From NCBI GenBank assembly GCA_944381375.1, contig CALWKX010000020.1, positions 1 to 64,000 of the forward strand: a stretch of DNA of 64,000 bases, in the 5' to 3' direction. This stretch comes from an uncultured Lachnospiraceae bacterium. Its GTDB lineage: Bacteria; Bacillota; Clostridia; Eubacteriales; Anaerofustaceae. The stretch's first letter is position 1, and every line of letters begins with the position of its first letter. Made by a program: the position numbers and the translations under genes. Shown in pieces: positions 25,250 to 33,304 of the stretch. A model generated the notes under the pieces. It had not been told where the DNA came from and did not search any database. It saw only the letters and a list, made by a program, of their open reading frames with translations.

Positions 25250-26112
25250 AAATACAAAAAACAAAGCCCGCTGTTTTTTGTATTGCCGCCGCTTTTATCA
25301 TTGTATTCGCTTTATTGGCGAACTTTGTTTCAGAGGCAAATGCTGAAGATCTCACAACAAGCGTCGATTTGCCGGTAATCATGTATCACAGCATAAGAGA
25401 GGACGGTAAGTATTTCGGCAAATATGTAATATCGCCGCAGCAGCTAAAACAGGACTTTGAATATTTGAAAGAACATGGCTATACTCCCGTAAGCGTATCT
25501 CAGCTTATAGAATATGTGAACGAACCTATGGCGCAGCTTCCTGAAAAACCGATCCTGATTACTTTTGACGACGGATATTACAACAATTATGTTTATGCAT
25601 ACCCTCTTTTGAAAGAATATGAGTTTAAGGCGTTGATATCGATAGTCGGCATATACAGCGAAAAAGAATCAGCGGCAAATGAAGTGAAGCAATCCGCCGC
25701 ATACTCCTATTTAAAATGGGAACAGATTAGAGAAATGACTGAAAGCGGATATGTAGAGATAGGACATCATTCCTATGATATGCATTCGGCGTCCGCAAGG
25801 CAGGGCTCTAAAATAAAAAGCGGCGAAAGCCGCGAAGCGTATGCCGCCGTATTTGCCGAAGATATAATCAAATTAAACAATTTGCTAATTGATAATTCAG
25901 TGAATTTAAGCCCTGTGTATACCTATCCTTTTGGAGCGTACTGCGCTGAGAGCGAAACAGTAATAAAAACTCTCGGCTTCAGTGTAAGTCTCACTTGTGA
26001 AGAGGGCATTAATACGATAAAAAAAGATTCCGGTTTGTATTTGCTCAAACGATTTAATCGTCCGTATGGCTTGTCGAGCGAAGAATTTTTCAAAGATATA
26101 GGCGTAGAATGA
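25246..26112 (+). CDS. Polysaccharide deacetylase, second copy
   Basis: The 288-residue protein has a signal anchor (residues 8-28), then a NodB domain: LPVIMYHSIREDGKYF, ITFDDGYYNNY (catalytic Asp pair), GHHSYDMHS (His ligands) and YTYPFGAY. It is closer to PgaB/YadE-type deacetylases than to its neighbour. The likely substrate is an N-acetylated glycan of the wall or spore cortex. Start ATG overlaps the TGA of the upstream deacetylase, so both are made from one transcript. Confidence 0.9.
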   Translation: MKIQKTKPAVFCIAAAFIIVFALLANFVSEANAEDLTTSVDLPVIMYHSIREDGKYFGKYVISPQQLKQDFEYLKEHGYTPVSVSQLIEYVNEPMAQLPEKPILITFDDGYYNNYVYAYPLLKEYEFKALISIVGIYSEKESAANEVKQSAAYSYLKWEQIREMTESGYVEIGHHSYDMHSASARQGSKIKSGESREAYAAVFAEDIIKLNNLLIDNSVNLSPVYTYPFGAYCAESETVIKTLGFSVSLTCEEGINTIKKDSGLYLLKRFNRPYGLSSEEFFKDIGVE

Positions 26113-26133
26113 AAAAAATGCTATAATTCGTAT

Positions 26134-26289
26134 ATGGAAAGACTTTTGATATTGTTAATATTGAATTCCGCTTCTTCTTCAGGTATCTACCTTTTGGGAA
26201 TGATAGGCCTCGTTCTTCTATTCGTTTTGTTTATTATTACATATGCGGTCTATTCCATAAAAAATAACGATAAAAATAATAAGCGATGA
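26134..26289 (+). CDS. Small membrane protein, possible leaderless transcript
   Basis: The 51-codon frame (MERLLILLILNSASSSGIYL start, one long hydrophobic stretch, then SIKNNDKNNKR tail) would be a single-pass membrane peptide. There is no ribosome site, but TATAAT at 26122-26127 lies 6 nt before the ATG, so transcription could start on the start codon. It sits directly downstream of the deacetylase pair and is closed by a terminator. I do not recognise a family. Confidence 0.42.
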   Translation: MERLLILLILNSASSSGIYLLGMIGLVLLFVLFIITYAVYSIKNNDKNNKR

Positions 26290-26309
26290 GTATTGTATAT
26301 ATGATCTGA

Positions 26310-26345
26310 ATAAAATCCTGTGTTTTGCAAACAGGATTTTTTATT
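26310..26345 (+). terminator. Terminator after the deacetylase cluster
   Basis: AAAATCCTGT pairs with AACAGGATTTT across an 8-nt loop and ends in TTTTTTATTTTT. Confidence 0.85.
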
Positions 26346-26377
26346 TTTGGGCATAATCATGCCGCGGACGAAATGCC

Positions 26378-26460
26378 TCAAGGGGCTTTCTCTGTTAGGG
26401 GGAGAATATGTACGGAAATAACGCAAAAGCGTAATTTCCAACATAAGCGGGGCGGGAATT
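26378..26460 (+). repeat. G-tract/hairpin module, copy D
   Basis: G-tracts at 26382-26385, 26398-26402, 26449-26452 and 26454-26456, with hairpin GGAAATAACGC-AAAA-GCGTAATTTCC between the second and third. The 3' word ACATAAGCGGGGCGGGAATT is identical to copies B and C apart from one base. No cloverleaf follows. Confidence 0.82.
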
Positions 26461-26723
26461 AAAAAATGCGGCGCTGATGTTGAATATATGTTTAGGCAGT
26501 CAATATTTTGCGTGGTTTTCAAATAATTAGTAATTGCCGCTGTATTCAGCGCTGCTGAATCTGCATGCGGTTTTGGCTTGCTGCATATTAAAATCGGGCT
26601 TTTTACTCCATATTTTTCATTGTATTACAATTTATAGTAATCTTAATTATCAATTAAATTCTTTGCCATGTTTGGTATATTCATTATAATAATACTTGTA
26701 TTGCCTCAAGGGGGAGAGAATAT

Positions 26724-27209
26724 ATGAAACAATTTGCAGAAAAGCATGCGGCTTTGTGGCAGTTTATAAAATATTCGTTTATAAGTCTTATGATATCTGT
26801 CGTTGAACTGGTTGTTTTCGCTTTTATGAATTTTGCTGTATTCGCCCCTTTCAAAGATCAGCCGTTCCAGTGGTGGATACTCAATTATCCGGCTGACGGA
26901 GGCGGTCTTGGTGGTTTTCTAGCGGTTATTTCAACTTATATCATAGGACAAACTATTAATTTTTTTCTTCAGCGAAAAAGTACTTTCAAAGCTACAAATT
27001 CTACATCCAAAAGCGCTGTTATATACGGTATTATGATTATCTTAATATGGTTTTTGCAGGCATGGATGGGCGGAGTTCTAATGAAGATTTTAAGAAGGCC
27101 GCTCGGTGAAAAATTAGGCGATATGGCAGCGGCTTGTCTCAATATGATGCTTTCATTCTGTATACAATTTCCGATGAATAAATATGTAATAATGAAAAAC
27201 GATACTTGA
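26724..27209 (+). CDS. GtrA-family membrane protein
   Basis: The 161-residue protein has four predicted membrane segments and the GtrA-like N-terminus (LWQFIKYSFISLMISVVELV) plus the TYIIGQTINFFLQRKSTF motif typical of the family. GtrA proteins are thought to flip lipid-linked sugars for glycan decoration. GGGGGAGAG precedes the ATG. No glycosyltransferase is adjacent, though a broken GtrII gene lies at 16.3 kb. Confidence 0.85.
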   Translation: MKQFAEKHAALWQFIKYSFISLMISVVELVVFAFMNFAVFAPFKDQPFQWWILNYPADGGGLGGFLAVISTYIIGQTINFFLQRKSTFKATNSTSKSAVIYGIMIILIWFLQAWMGGVLMKILRRPLGEKLGDMAAACLNMMLSFCIQFPMNKYVIMKNDT

Positions 27210-27213
27210 ATTT

Positions 27214-27243
27214 AAAAAAAGCGATATGATAAATATCGCTTTA
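27214..27243. terminator. Bidirectional terminator between convergent genes
   Basis: AAAGCGATAT-GATA-AATATCGCTTT with an A-run upstream and T-rich sequence downstream serves both the GtrA gene and the minus-strand gene ending at 27241. Confidence 0.78.
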
Positions 27244-27987
27244 ATTTGTATTTTCATGCGCGGTTTGGGTCTCTGTTATAACGCAGCGCGTTATTTTTAC
27301 ATACTGACCTTCTTCCAATAAAAATGTTTGAGTTCCTGTAAAGCTTGCGTTGGTAATAATGCTGTCAAAAGTGCCTGAAGCGTCCTTTAGTATTTCTACA
27401 TAAGCAGGGTCGGTTTCGGTCGATGTGAACTCATATGTTCCCGCTTGAATGTCGGTTCCTATATGGTACATTCCATCATAATAATTCCCGTCAGAGGCCG
27501 CTGAAGCATGAGATTCATCAGCCGGCGTCATCGAAGCGTTTTCCAGCGTTATGTATTCTCCTTTTTCAACCTGCACATATCTGTATGTGGAAAAATTATC
27601 ATTCATTATAATACTGTCGATATTTGCAGGCATGGTAGTGGAAACCTGTACGTAGCTGTTAGAATTTGAGGAAGAAACAAAATATACTCCAGGTTCAATA
27701 TCTTCTCCGGCAAGATAAGTGCCTGATTGGTATACCGTCGGCTCTTGTTCTGATTGCGCCGTCTGTTGCTGATTATTATTTTGTGTTGCAAAATAATAAA
27801 TACCGCCTGCCAGAACCAAAATAATTATACCGCTTGCTATTTTCAGCCATAATTTATTTGAGGTGAAAAATCGTTTTTTATTTTTTTTAAAAGCCTTAGA
27901 GCTTTGCTTCTTACGGGAAGGCTTATTAATATTACCCGCATCGCTTTCGCTTAATACCTTTTCCAGGATATCGTCGTCCGTTATCAT
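27241..27987 (-). CDS. Membrane-anchored protein with two tandem extracellular repeats
   Basis: The 248-residue protein has an acidic/basic cytosolic N-terminus, one membrane segment (about residues 51-69, IASGIIILVLAGGIYYFA), a Gln-rich linker and two homologous domains. Repeat one runs from GTYLAGEDIEPGVYFV to YVQVEKGEYITLENA; repeat two from GMYHIGTDIQAGTYEF to FLLEEGQYVKITRC. Repeats of this kind (DIxAGxYxF ... ExGxYxxI) are common in Firmicutes surface proteins of unknown role. The start at 27987 is chosen for AAGGTGA; GTG at 27996 is an alternative. Confidence 0.72.
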   Translation of the reverse strand: MITDDDILEKVLSESDAGNINKPSRKKQSSKAFKKNKKRFFTSNKLWLKIASGIIILVLAGGIYYFATQNNNQQQTAQSEQEPTVYQSGTYLAGEDIEPGVYFVSSSNSNSYVQVSTTMPANIDSIIMNDNFSTYRYVQVEKGEYITLENASMTPADESHASAASDGNYYDGMYHIGTDIQAGTYEFTSTETDPAYVEILKDASGTFDSIITNASFTGTQTFLLEEGQYVKITRCVITETQTAHENTN

Positions 27988-28117
27988 TATGTTCACCTTA
28001 TTGCTAACTTACAACGCTTATACTTGTAATAAATTCGTAACATTATTATACATTCCTTCTGTTTGTGAAGCAATAAAAGTTGTCGAAAAAAAATATGAAA
28101 TTTTATTAAAATTTATA

Positions 28118-28146
28118 TTGACAAATACTTCTTAATAGTATATATT
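28118..28146 (+). promoter_or_regulatory. Promoter of the Fur/PerR-rubrerythrin operon
   Basis: TTGACA (28118-28123), 17-nt spacer, TATATT (28141-28146). The AT-rich partial dyad around TTAATAGTATATATTCTCATTA over the -10 could be a Per/Fur box for autoregulation, but the match is loose. Confidence 0.72.
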
Positions 28147-28171
28147 CTCATTAAAGAAAGGATATCAATAA

Positions 28172-28579
28172 ATGTCAGATAATCGTAATACGCTTCAAAG
28201 ATCGCTGATTTTGGCTTCTTTAAAACGGCTTGACCATCCTACAGCGGAAGAAGTGTATAATAACCTTATAAAAGATTATCCCAATATAAGCAAAGCGACA
28301 GTTTACAGAAATTTAAATTTGCTTTATAGGCAGGGAGCCATAGGCAAGGTAATGATGTCTGATTCCGCTGATCATTTTGATGTTACCGCCGAACCGCATT
28401 TTCATGTCAGATGCAGGAAATGCGGAGGATTATTCGATATGTACAAAGACAGATTCAAAGCTTATTTGGACAGCATATGCGAACACGAAGGTTTTACTAT
28501 AGAAGAATATGATATACTGTTTAAGGGGATTTGTCCCAAATGCAAAAAAGAAAATAAATATAAGGAGAAAATTAAATGA
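28172..28579 (+). CDS. perR: Fur-family regulator, probably PerR
   Basis: The 135-residue protein has the Fur winged helix ([20 protein letters not shown], then [16 protein letters not shown]), the metal motif [16 protein letters not shown] and a second Cys pair ICPKCKK for structural zinc. Being coupled to rubrerythrin (start overlaps by 4 nt) points to the peroxide sensor PerR rather than iron or zinc uptake control. The regulatory metal site is the His/Asp set around [12 protein letters not shown]. Confidence 0.88.
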   Translation: MSDNRNTLQRSLILASLKRLDHPTAEEVYNNLIKDYPNISKATVYRNLNLLYRQGAIGKVMMSDSADHFDVTAEPHFHVRCRKCGGLFDMYKDRFKAYLDSICEHEGFTIEEYDILFKGICPKCKKENKYKEKIK

Positions 28580-29115
28580 GTAAATTAAAGGGTACAAAGA
28601 CGGAAGCAAATCTTATGGAGGCTTTTGCAGGGGAAAGCCAGGCAAGAAATAAATATTCTTACTTTGCTTCACAAGCAAAAAAAGACGGTTATGTTCAGAT
28701 AGCTGCTATATTTGAAGAAACTGCCAACAATGAAAAAGAGCACGCTAAAATGTGGTACAAGCTTTTGCATGAAGGAATCGGCACAACTGAAGAAAATCTT
28801 CTGGAAGCTGCTGAAGGTGAAAATTATGAATGGACTGATATGTACGCAAAATTTGCCAAAGAAGCAAAAGAAGAAGGTTTTGACGATATCGCAAGGCTCT
28901 TCAATGGCGTAGCCGCTATAGAAAAAGAGCATGAAGAAAGATACAGAACATTGCTTGCAAATGTAAAAGAAGGTAAAGTTTTCAAGAGAATCAGCGATAC
29001 TGAATGGCAGTGCGCCAACTGCGGCCATATTGTAGTGAGCAAGGAGGCTCCGAAAGTATGTCCCGTATGCGCTCATCCGCAAAGCTATTTCCAGATCAGA
29101 GCAAAGAATTATTAA
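28576..29115 (+). CDS. rbr: Rubrerythrin
   Basis: The 179-residue protein is a peroxide-reducing di-iron enzyme of anaerobes. The ferritin-like domain shows [16 protein letters not shown] and [14 protein letters not shown], with a second ExxH at [12 protein letters not shown]. The rubredoxin-like C-terminus has CANCGHI and CPVCAHP. AAGGAG precedes the ATG, which overlaps the perR stop. It is a logical partner of a peroxide regulator. Confidence 0.97.
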   Translation: MSKLKGTKTEANLMEAFAGESQARNKYSYFASQAKKDGYVQIAAIFEETANNEKEHAKMWYKLLHEGIGTTEENLLEAAEGENYEWTDMYAKFAKEAKEEGFDDIARLFNGVAAIEKEHEERYRTLLANVKEGKVFKRISDTEWQCANCGHIVVSKEAPKVCPVCAHPQSYFQIRAKNY

Positions 29116-29119
29116 TAAG

Positions 29120-29158
29120 CGCAAGGCGCCGCCCCATAAGATAGGCGCCTTGTTTATA
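29120..29158 (+). terminator. Terminator after rubrerythrin
   Basis: CAAGGCGCC pairs with GGCGCCTTG across a 12-nt loop and runs into TTTATATA. Confidence 0.75.
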
Positions 29159-29175
29159 TAAAGACAATATTTGTA

Positions 29176-29300
29176 TAATTCCCGCCCGCCCGTCTAATGT
29201 TAAAAGACGAAAAATCAGGGAATAAAAATACCGCTCAGGCAGCAGACTGAGGCGGTATTTTATTTTTCATCTTTTATACGGATACAAAGCCCCGGGTGCA
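29176..29300 (-). repeat. G-tract/hairpin module, copy I (divergent)
   Basis: On the minus strand the 3' end CATTAGACGGGCGGGCGGGAATT is family-like, and CCGGGGCTTTGTATCC stands in for the 5' end. The hairpin between (AATACCGCTCAG/CTGAGGCGGTATT, about 29226-29260) is strong and would also end transcription. Spacing is longer than in other copies. Confidence 0.5.
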
Positions 29301-29374
29301 AACGGCAATTAAATACTGATACGAGGCGAATCAGTTCCGGAAGAAATAAAATAAAAGGAGGACGATTATACTGC

Positions 29375-29405
29375 TTGACAAATAATACTATGTGATATAT
29401 AGTAT
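29375..29405 (+). promoter_or_regulatory. padR promoter with overlapping PadR operator
   Basis: TTGACA (29375-29380), 17-nt spacer, TATAGT (29398-29403). The inverted repeat ATACTAT-N7-ATAGTAT (29385-29405) covers the spacer and the -10, exactly where a PadR dimer would block RNA polymerase. This supports autorepression of the three-gene operon. Confidence 0.82.
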
Positions 29406-29425
29406 TCTTGAAAAGAGGAGCACCG

Positions 29426-29749
29426 ATGGACGCACAGTTAAAAAGAGGATTTTTGGATATATGCGTACTCGCTGCCGTAAAAAATGAAGACTCATACGGA
29501 TATAAAATATTAAAAGATGTACCAAAAGCTTTAGAGCTTACGGAATCAACATTGTATCCTGTGTTAAAACGTCTGGAAGCAGCGGGTTGCCTTGCCGAAT
29601 ATACTGTTGAATACAACAGCCGCCTCAGAAAATACTACAAAATCACACAGCAGGGACTTGAACGCATACAGAAATTCAGCGAAGAACGCAAATGCGTATT
29701 GGAAATATACGATTACATACAAAGAGGAAAAAGCAATGACCAAAAATGA
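29426..29749 (+). CDS. PadR-family transcriptional regulator
   Basis: The 107-residue protein is a short PadR winged helix: MDAQLKRGFLDICVLAAVKN, then DSYGYKILKDV and LTESTLYPVLKRLEAAGCLA. The final helix is the dimer arm. Start at 29426 has AGAGGAG upstream. It overlaps the HAAS-domain gene by 14 nt. PadR-HAAS(DUF1700)-DUF4097 clusters are widespread in Firmicutes and usually respond to envelope stress or antimicrobial peptides. Confidence 0.93.
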   Translation: MDAQLKRGFLDICVLAAVKNEDSYGYKILKDVPKALELTESTLYPVLKRLEAAGCLAEYTVEYNSRLRKYYKITQQGLERIQKFSEERKCVLEIYDYIQRGKSNDQK

Positions 29750-30359
29750 ATTCCTGACAATTCTTACTAAAGAGCTTGCTTTGCTTGAATGGAGCGAGGT
29801 GGAAAAAACACTTGCATATTATGATGAGATCATAAACGACAGAATGGAAAACGGGGAAAGCGAAGAGCAGGCAGTGGAAAGCCTCGGTAACGTTTATGCT
29901 ATAGCGTCTCAAATACTTGCGGAAGCTAATGTGAAAGCCAAACCAAAAGAGCCTGAAAAGCGCAAGCAAACATCTCCGACGGCAAAGGCATTAGCCATAA
30001 TCCTTATAATTCTGGGATTTCCGCTATGGTTTCCGCTGCTTATATCAGGCATAGCCGTTGTGCTCGCAATATTTATAACGCTTTGGGCTGTTGCAGTCGG
30101 TATCGCCGTTGCGGTAGCCGCAGTGGGAATAGTCGGAATATTTTTATTCTTCCGCGGTATAATCGGATTTTTTGCTTCTCCGTTTGTTTCCAGCGTGATA
30201 TATCTGGGCGGCGGTCTTGTAGGTATTGGGGCATGTATGATATGCGTGTTTGCCGTTTACGCTTTATTCCGCGCAATAGCATCGTTTACGTCATGGCTTT
30301 TCAAGTCTTTGGCTTCTTTGTTTAAAAAGAGAGGTGAGAGTGTTGAAAAAGGGCGCTAA
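29736..30359 (+). CDS. HAAS/DUF1700 membrane protein
   Basis: The 207-residue protein has a cytosolic N-terminal HAAS domain (MTKNEFLTILTKELALLEWS, YYDEIINDRMENGESEEQAV, ESLGN) and four hydrophobic segments from about residue 85. It is typically the partner of a PadR regulator and a DUF4097 adhesin-like protein, and thought to pass an envelope signal to PadR. It overlaps its upstream neighbour by 14 nt and its downstream neighbour by about 17 nt. Confidence 0.88.
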   Translation: MTKNEFLTILTKELALLEWSEVEKTLAYYDEIINDRMENGESEEQAVESLGNVYAIASQILAEANVKAKPKEPEKRKQTSPTAKALAIILIILGFPLWFPLLISGIAVVLAIFITLWAVAVGIAVAVAAVGIVGIFLFFRGIIGFFASPFVSSVIYLGGGLVGIGACMICVFAVYALFRAIASFTSWLFKSLASLFKKRGESVEKGR

Positions 30360-31284
30360 AATTTGGCTTCTTACAGGTATTATATTGTTCGTTACGGGCA
30401 TGATTATACTTGCGGCAATTTATTTGACGCGGGGCAGCCTTATACCGCAGCATTTCGATGTCTCCAATACGTTCGAAGAAAAGATATATACTGCAAATCC
30501 GTCGCAGTTAAACGGTATTGTTTTTAATGATCTTAATAATGATATTGTTATCATGCCTTCAGAGGACGAAAATATATACATAGAATATTATGAATCCGAT
30601 CTGTGCAGTTATGATATAGTTGAGACTGAAGGGGTTGTTACGTTCGAATATAAGGAAAAGGGCTTTTTGATACTAGATATATTCAACTTTTGTAATACAG
30701 TTCATCGAAATACGGTAACTGTATTGATCCCAAATGATATGCAGGCTTTTATCACGCTTACTACTGTCAATGGTTCGATAAGGGCTGATAATCTTGCTGG
30801 TGTTGCTTCATTAAGTATCAGTACCGTAAACGGTGAAGTAGAAACCAATGATATTGTATCTAATGGCGATATTTCGTTGAATGCAACTAACGGCTATATA
30901 TACGCAGGCGATATTGTCTGTAATAAAGCTAATATTTCCACAATAAACGGAGTAGTGGAACTTGTTCGTCTGAGTGCGGAAGAGTTAAGTATTTCTAATG
31001 TAAATGGTAATATAAGCCTTGATGAAGCTGCTGCACATTCAATATACTGTACTACTACCAGCGCTGATGTGATAATGAATGGTATAAGTGCGGATTACAT
31101 TCAAACATCTTCTGTTAATGGTGATATAAACATGAATATAAATGCGAAGAGTCAGGACTATAATATCAACGCTTCAACAATAAACGGAGATATCCGGTGC
31201 GCAGGCGGCAATGATGCGGCTTTAAAAAAGCTGGATTTATCCACGGTTAACGGTGATGTAGAAGTAGTGTTTACGCAGGATTAA
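30343..31284 (+). CDS. DUF4097 membrane-anchored beta-solenoid protein
   Basis: An N-terminal membrane segment (LLTGIILFVTGMIILAAIYL) is followed by a repeated beta-strand region in which the motif TVNG/TINGD recurs at least seven times (for example TTVNGSIRADN, STVNGEVETND, SSVNGDINMN). This is the DUF4097 putative-adhesin pattern and would form a surface beta-solenoid. TTG at 30343 with GAGGTGAG upstream is preferred; GTG at 30334 or 30340 would add up to three residues. It ends the padR operon. Confidence 0.87.
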   Translation: MKKGAKIWLLTGIILFVTGMIILAAIYLTRGSLIPQHFDVSNTFEEKIYTANPSQLNGIVFNDLNNDIVIMPSEDENIYIEYYESDLCSYDIVETEGVVTFEYKEKGFLILDIFNFCNTVHRNTVTVLIPNDMQAFITLTTVNGSIRADNLAGVASLSISTVNGEVETNDIVSNGDISLNATNGYIYAGDIVCNKANISTINGVVELVRLSAEELSISNVNGNISLDEAAAHSIYCTTTSADVIMNGISADYIQTSSVNGDINMNINAKSQDYNINASTINGDIRCAGGNDAALKKLDLSTVNGDVEVVFTQD

Positions 31285-31291
31285 TTTATAC

Positions 31292-31373
31292 CTTAAGGGG
31301 CCTTGCGTATATCGGGGACAGATAAAAAGTAAAGCGCGCATTATGCGCGCTTTACTACATTAGCGGGGCGGGA
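31292..31373 (+). repeat. G-tract/hairpin module, copy B
   Basis: G-tracts at 31297-31300, 31314-31317, 31365-31368 and 31370-31372, with hairpin AGTAAAGCGCGCA-TTA-TGCGCGCTTTACT between the second and third. Cloverleaf P5 follows after about 40 nt. Confidence 0.85.
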
Positions 31374-31408
31374 ATTAATGAAGCGGGATTATCTGGCTCA
31401 AACGGCAA

Positions 31409-31508
31409 AGACAAGCGGGCGGGCGCGGCCAACGCTTAAGCGTTGGCTGAAGCGGCTTCGCCGCTTCAATGGCCGCTTCGCGGCCTGCCGCGCCCGCCCG
31501 CACTTGTC
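31409..31508. repeat. Cloverleaf palindrome P5
   Basis: Closing stem GCGGGCGGGCGCGGC (31415-31429) pairs with 31487-31501, extended by GACAAG/CTTGTC. Hairpins: CCAACGC-TTAA-GCGTTGG, TGAAGCGGC-TTC-GCCGCTTCA and GGCCGC-TTC-GCGGCC. The first two are nearly the same as in P1, the last two also occur in P7. Confidence 0.9.
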
Positions 31509-31643
31509 TGATTCGCTGCATAAATAACCACACTTATTTAAAGTTAGAGCTTTTTTAATGAATCTGCATAACGAAGAGGCTTTTCTTTACACAAGAGGCC
31601 GATTAATTTATAATAAAAACACTTCATTTTTCAAGGAGCAATT

Positions 31644-32360
31644 ATGAAGCAGACGCTCAGCAAGCTCAGAAGAGCCGTAAACGATTATTCCATGATAAAT
31701 AATGACGATAAAATCTGTGTAGGCATATCAGGCGGCAAGGACAGTATGCTTTTGCTTAAAGCATTATCGTTATACAGCAGATTTTCACCTTCGCCGTTTG
31801 ATCTGACCGCTGTCTTGATAGATATGGGTTTTGGCGGAGATTTTTCTCCGCTAATACACTATGCCGAAAGTCTTGAAATACCTTTGCATATAATCCCTAC
31901 TTCAATAGGAAAAATAGTTTTTGATGAACGGGACGAAAAGAACCCATGCTCGCTTTGCGCTAAGCTGAAAAGAGGAGCTCTTCATAATGCCGCTTTGCAG
32001 TTCGGGTGCAATAAAGTAGCGCTCGGCCATCACTCGGATGATCTTGCTGAAACTCTGCTTATGTCAGTTTTGTATGAAGGCCGTATCAATACATTCAAAG
32101 CCGTAACTTATCTTGACCGAAAAAAGCTCACAGTAATACGGCCGCTTATTTATATGAGAGAAAAAGAAATCCTTTACGCCGTCAATAAAAATAAAATACC
32201 TTTTATGAAAAGCGGCTGTCCGGCTGACGGCGCTACTAAAAGAGAGCTGATGAAACAAATGATGAAAAAGATTTCCGAAATAATACCCGAAAGCGATGAA
32301 AGAATCATATGTTCAGCTTTACCGCTTGCATCAAATGATAGCAATGCATACCAACCTTAA
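31644..32360 (+). CDS. TtcA-like tRNA sulfurtransferase
   Basis: The 238-residue PP-loop ATPase has GISGGKDSMLLLKAL (ATP-activating SGGKDS), a CSLC pair (about residue 104) and a later lone Cys in KSGCPADG. This is the TtcA pattern, where the cysteines hold an Fe-S cluster and the enzyme thiolates cytidine-32 of tRNA. LGHHSDDLAET is the second active-site motif. AAGGAG precedes the ATG. Related TtcA-like proteins in Firmicutes are less well characterised, so the exact tRNA target is inferred. Confidence 0.88.
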   Translation: MKQTLSKLRRAVNDYSMINNDDKICVGISGGKDSMLLLKALSLYSRFSPSPFDLTAVLIDMGFGGDFSPLIHYAESLEIPLHIIPTSIGKIVFDERDEKNPCSLCAKLKRGALHNAALQFGCNKVALGHHSDDLAETLLMSVLYEGRINTFKAVTYLDRKKLTVIRPLIYMREKEILYAVNKNKIPFMKSGCPADGATKRELMKQMMKKISEIIPESDERIICSALPLASNDSNAYQP

Positions 32361-32361
32361 A

Positions 32362-32408
32362 ATATATTCGGCTGCTCTGGAAAACAGTGGCCGAATATAT
32401 TTTATTTT
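32362..32408 (+). terminator. Terminator after the TtcA-like gene
   Basis: ATATTCGGC pairs with GCCGAATAT around a 17-nt loop region and is followed by TTTTATTTTA. Confidence 0.75.
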
Positions 32409-32439
32409 AGGGTTATAATTATTATAAAACGGTAGATTT

Positions 32440-32475
32440 CTTACAAAATTGTAAGATTAATTGCTTATTTGTAAG
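32440..32475 (+). promoter_or_regulatory. BceR-like operator pair before the transporter
   Basis: CTTACAA-AA-TTGTAAG (32440-32455) contains TTACA-N4-TGTAA, which matches the known BceR-type binding pattern TNACA-N4-TGTAA. A second TTGTAAG half-site at 32469-32475 is exactly 20 nt, two helical turns, downstream. A response regulator dimer pair probably binds here, yet no regulator gene is adjacent. Confidence 0.72.
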
Positions 32476-32542
32476 CTTATGTTATGGCTGAAGCGGGTAA
32501 AACGATTGTACAATTGGCCTGTAAAAGAAAGGAAGATCATAA

Positions 32543-33304
32543 ATGAAGTTGTTGGAAGTAAAAAATCTCAAAAAAATATATACTCAGCGTTTTGCTCAGG
32601 CGTCAGTCACAGCACTTTCTAATGTTACCTTTGACGTAGATTACGGTGAGTATCTTGCAATAATGGGTGAAAGCGGAAGCGGAAAAACAACGCTGCTGAA
32701 TATTTTAGCGGCTTTGGATAAGCCGACAGGCGGAATCGTTGTATTGGAAGGCAGAAATATCATTGATATCAGCGAAAAAGATATTTCAGCTTTCAGACGT
32801 GATAATCTGGGATTCGTCTTTCAGGATTTTAATCTTTTGGATACGTTCAGTGTCAGAGACAATATATTTTTGCCTTTGGTACTAATGGATATGAAATATC
32901 CTGAAATGGAAAAAAGACTCAACAGCATAGCGGAATATTTGGGAATTGAGGATATTGTCGATAAATATCCGTATGAGATATCAGGAGGTCAAAAACAGCG
33001 TGCTGCAGTAGCCAGAGCCGTGATCACAAAACCGAAGCTCATCCTTGCTGACGAGCCTACAGGCGCTTTGGATTCACGTTCGACTGATTCACTCTTGGAG
33101 CTGTTTGAAAAGATTAATAACGACGGGCAAACTGTTATTATGGTTACACATTCAATTAAGGCGGCAAGCCATGCTAAAAGAGTGTTGTTTTTGAGAGACG
33201 GAGAAGTATTTCATCATCTTTACCGCGCCGATTTTTCAGTGGATAAAATGTATCAGAAAATATCCGATACGCTGTCAATGATAATGGCAGGTGATTTTAA
33301 ATGA
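32543..33304 (+). CDS. BceA-type ABC transporter ATPase
   Basis: The 253-residue ATPase has Walker A GESGSGKTT (about residue 42), Q-loop FQDFNLL, signature SGGQKQRAAVARA, Walker B LILADEPTGALD and the switch His in VTHS. It belongs to the MacB/LolD-like group that pairs with FtsX-domain permeases; with the 668-residue BceB-type permease next door it should remove or shield against cell-wall-active peptides. GAAAGGA precedes the ATG; it overlaps the permease by 4 nt. Confidence 0.93.
   Translation: MKLLEVKNLKKIYTQRFAQASVTALSNVTFDVDYGEYLAIMGESGSGKTTLLNILAALDKPTGGIVVLEGRNIIDISEKDISAFRRDNLGFVFQDFNLLDTFSVRDNIFLPLVLMDMKYPEMEKRLNSIAEYLGIEDIVDKYPYEISGGQKQRAAVARAVITKPKLILADEPTGALDSRSTDSLLELFEKINNDGQTVIMVTHSIKAASHAKRVLFLRDGEVFHHLYRADFSVDKMYQKISDTLSMIMAGDFK

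Noticed and set aside
29226-29260. Pair of short repeats as a CRISPR array
   Set aside because: It is one hairpin, not a series of direct repeats with spacers. No CRISPR-like array was seen anywhere in the window.
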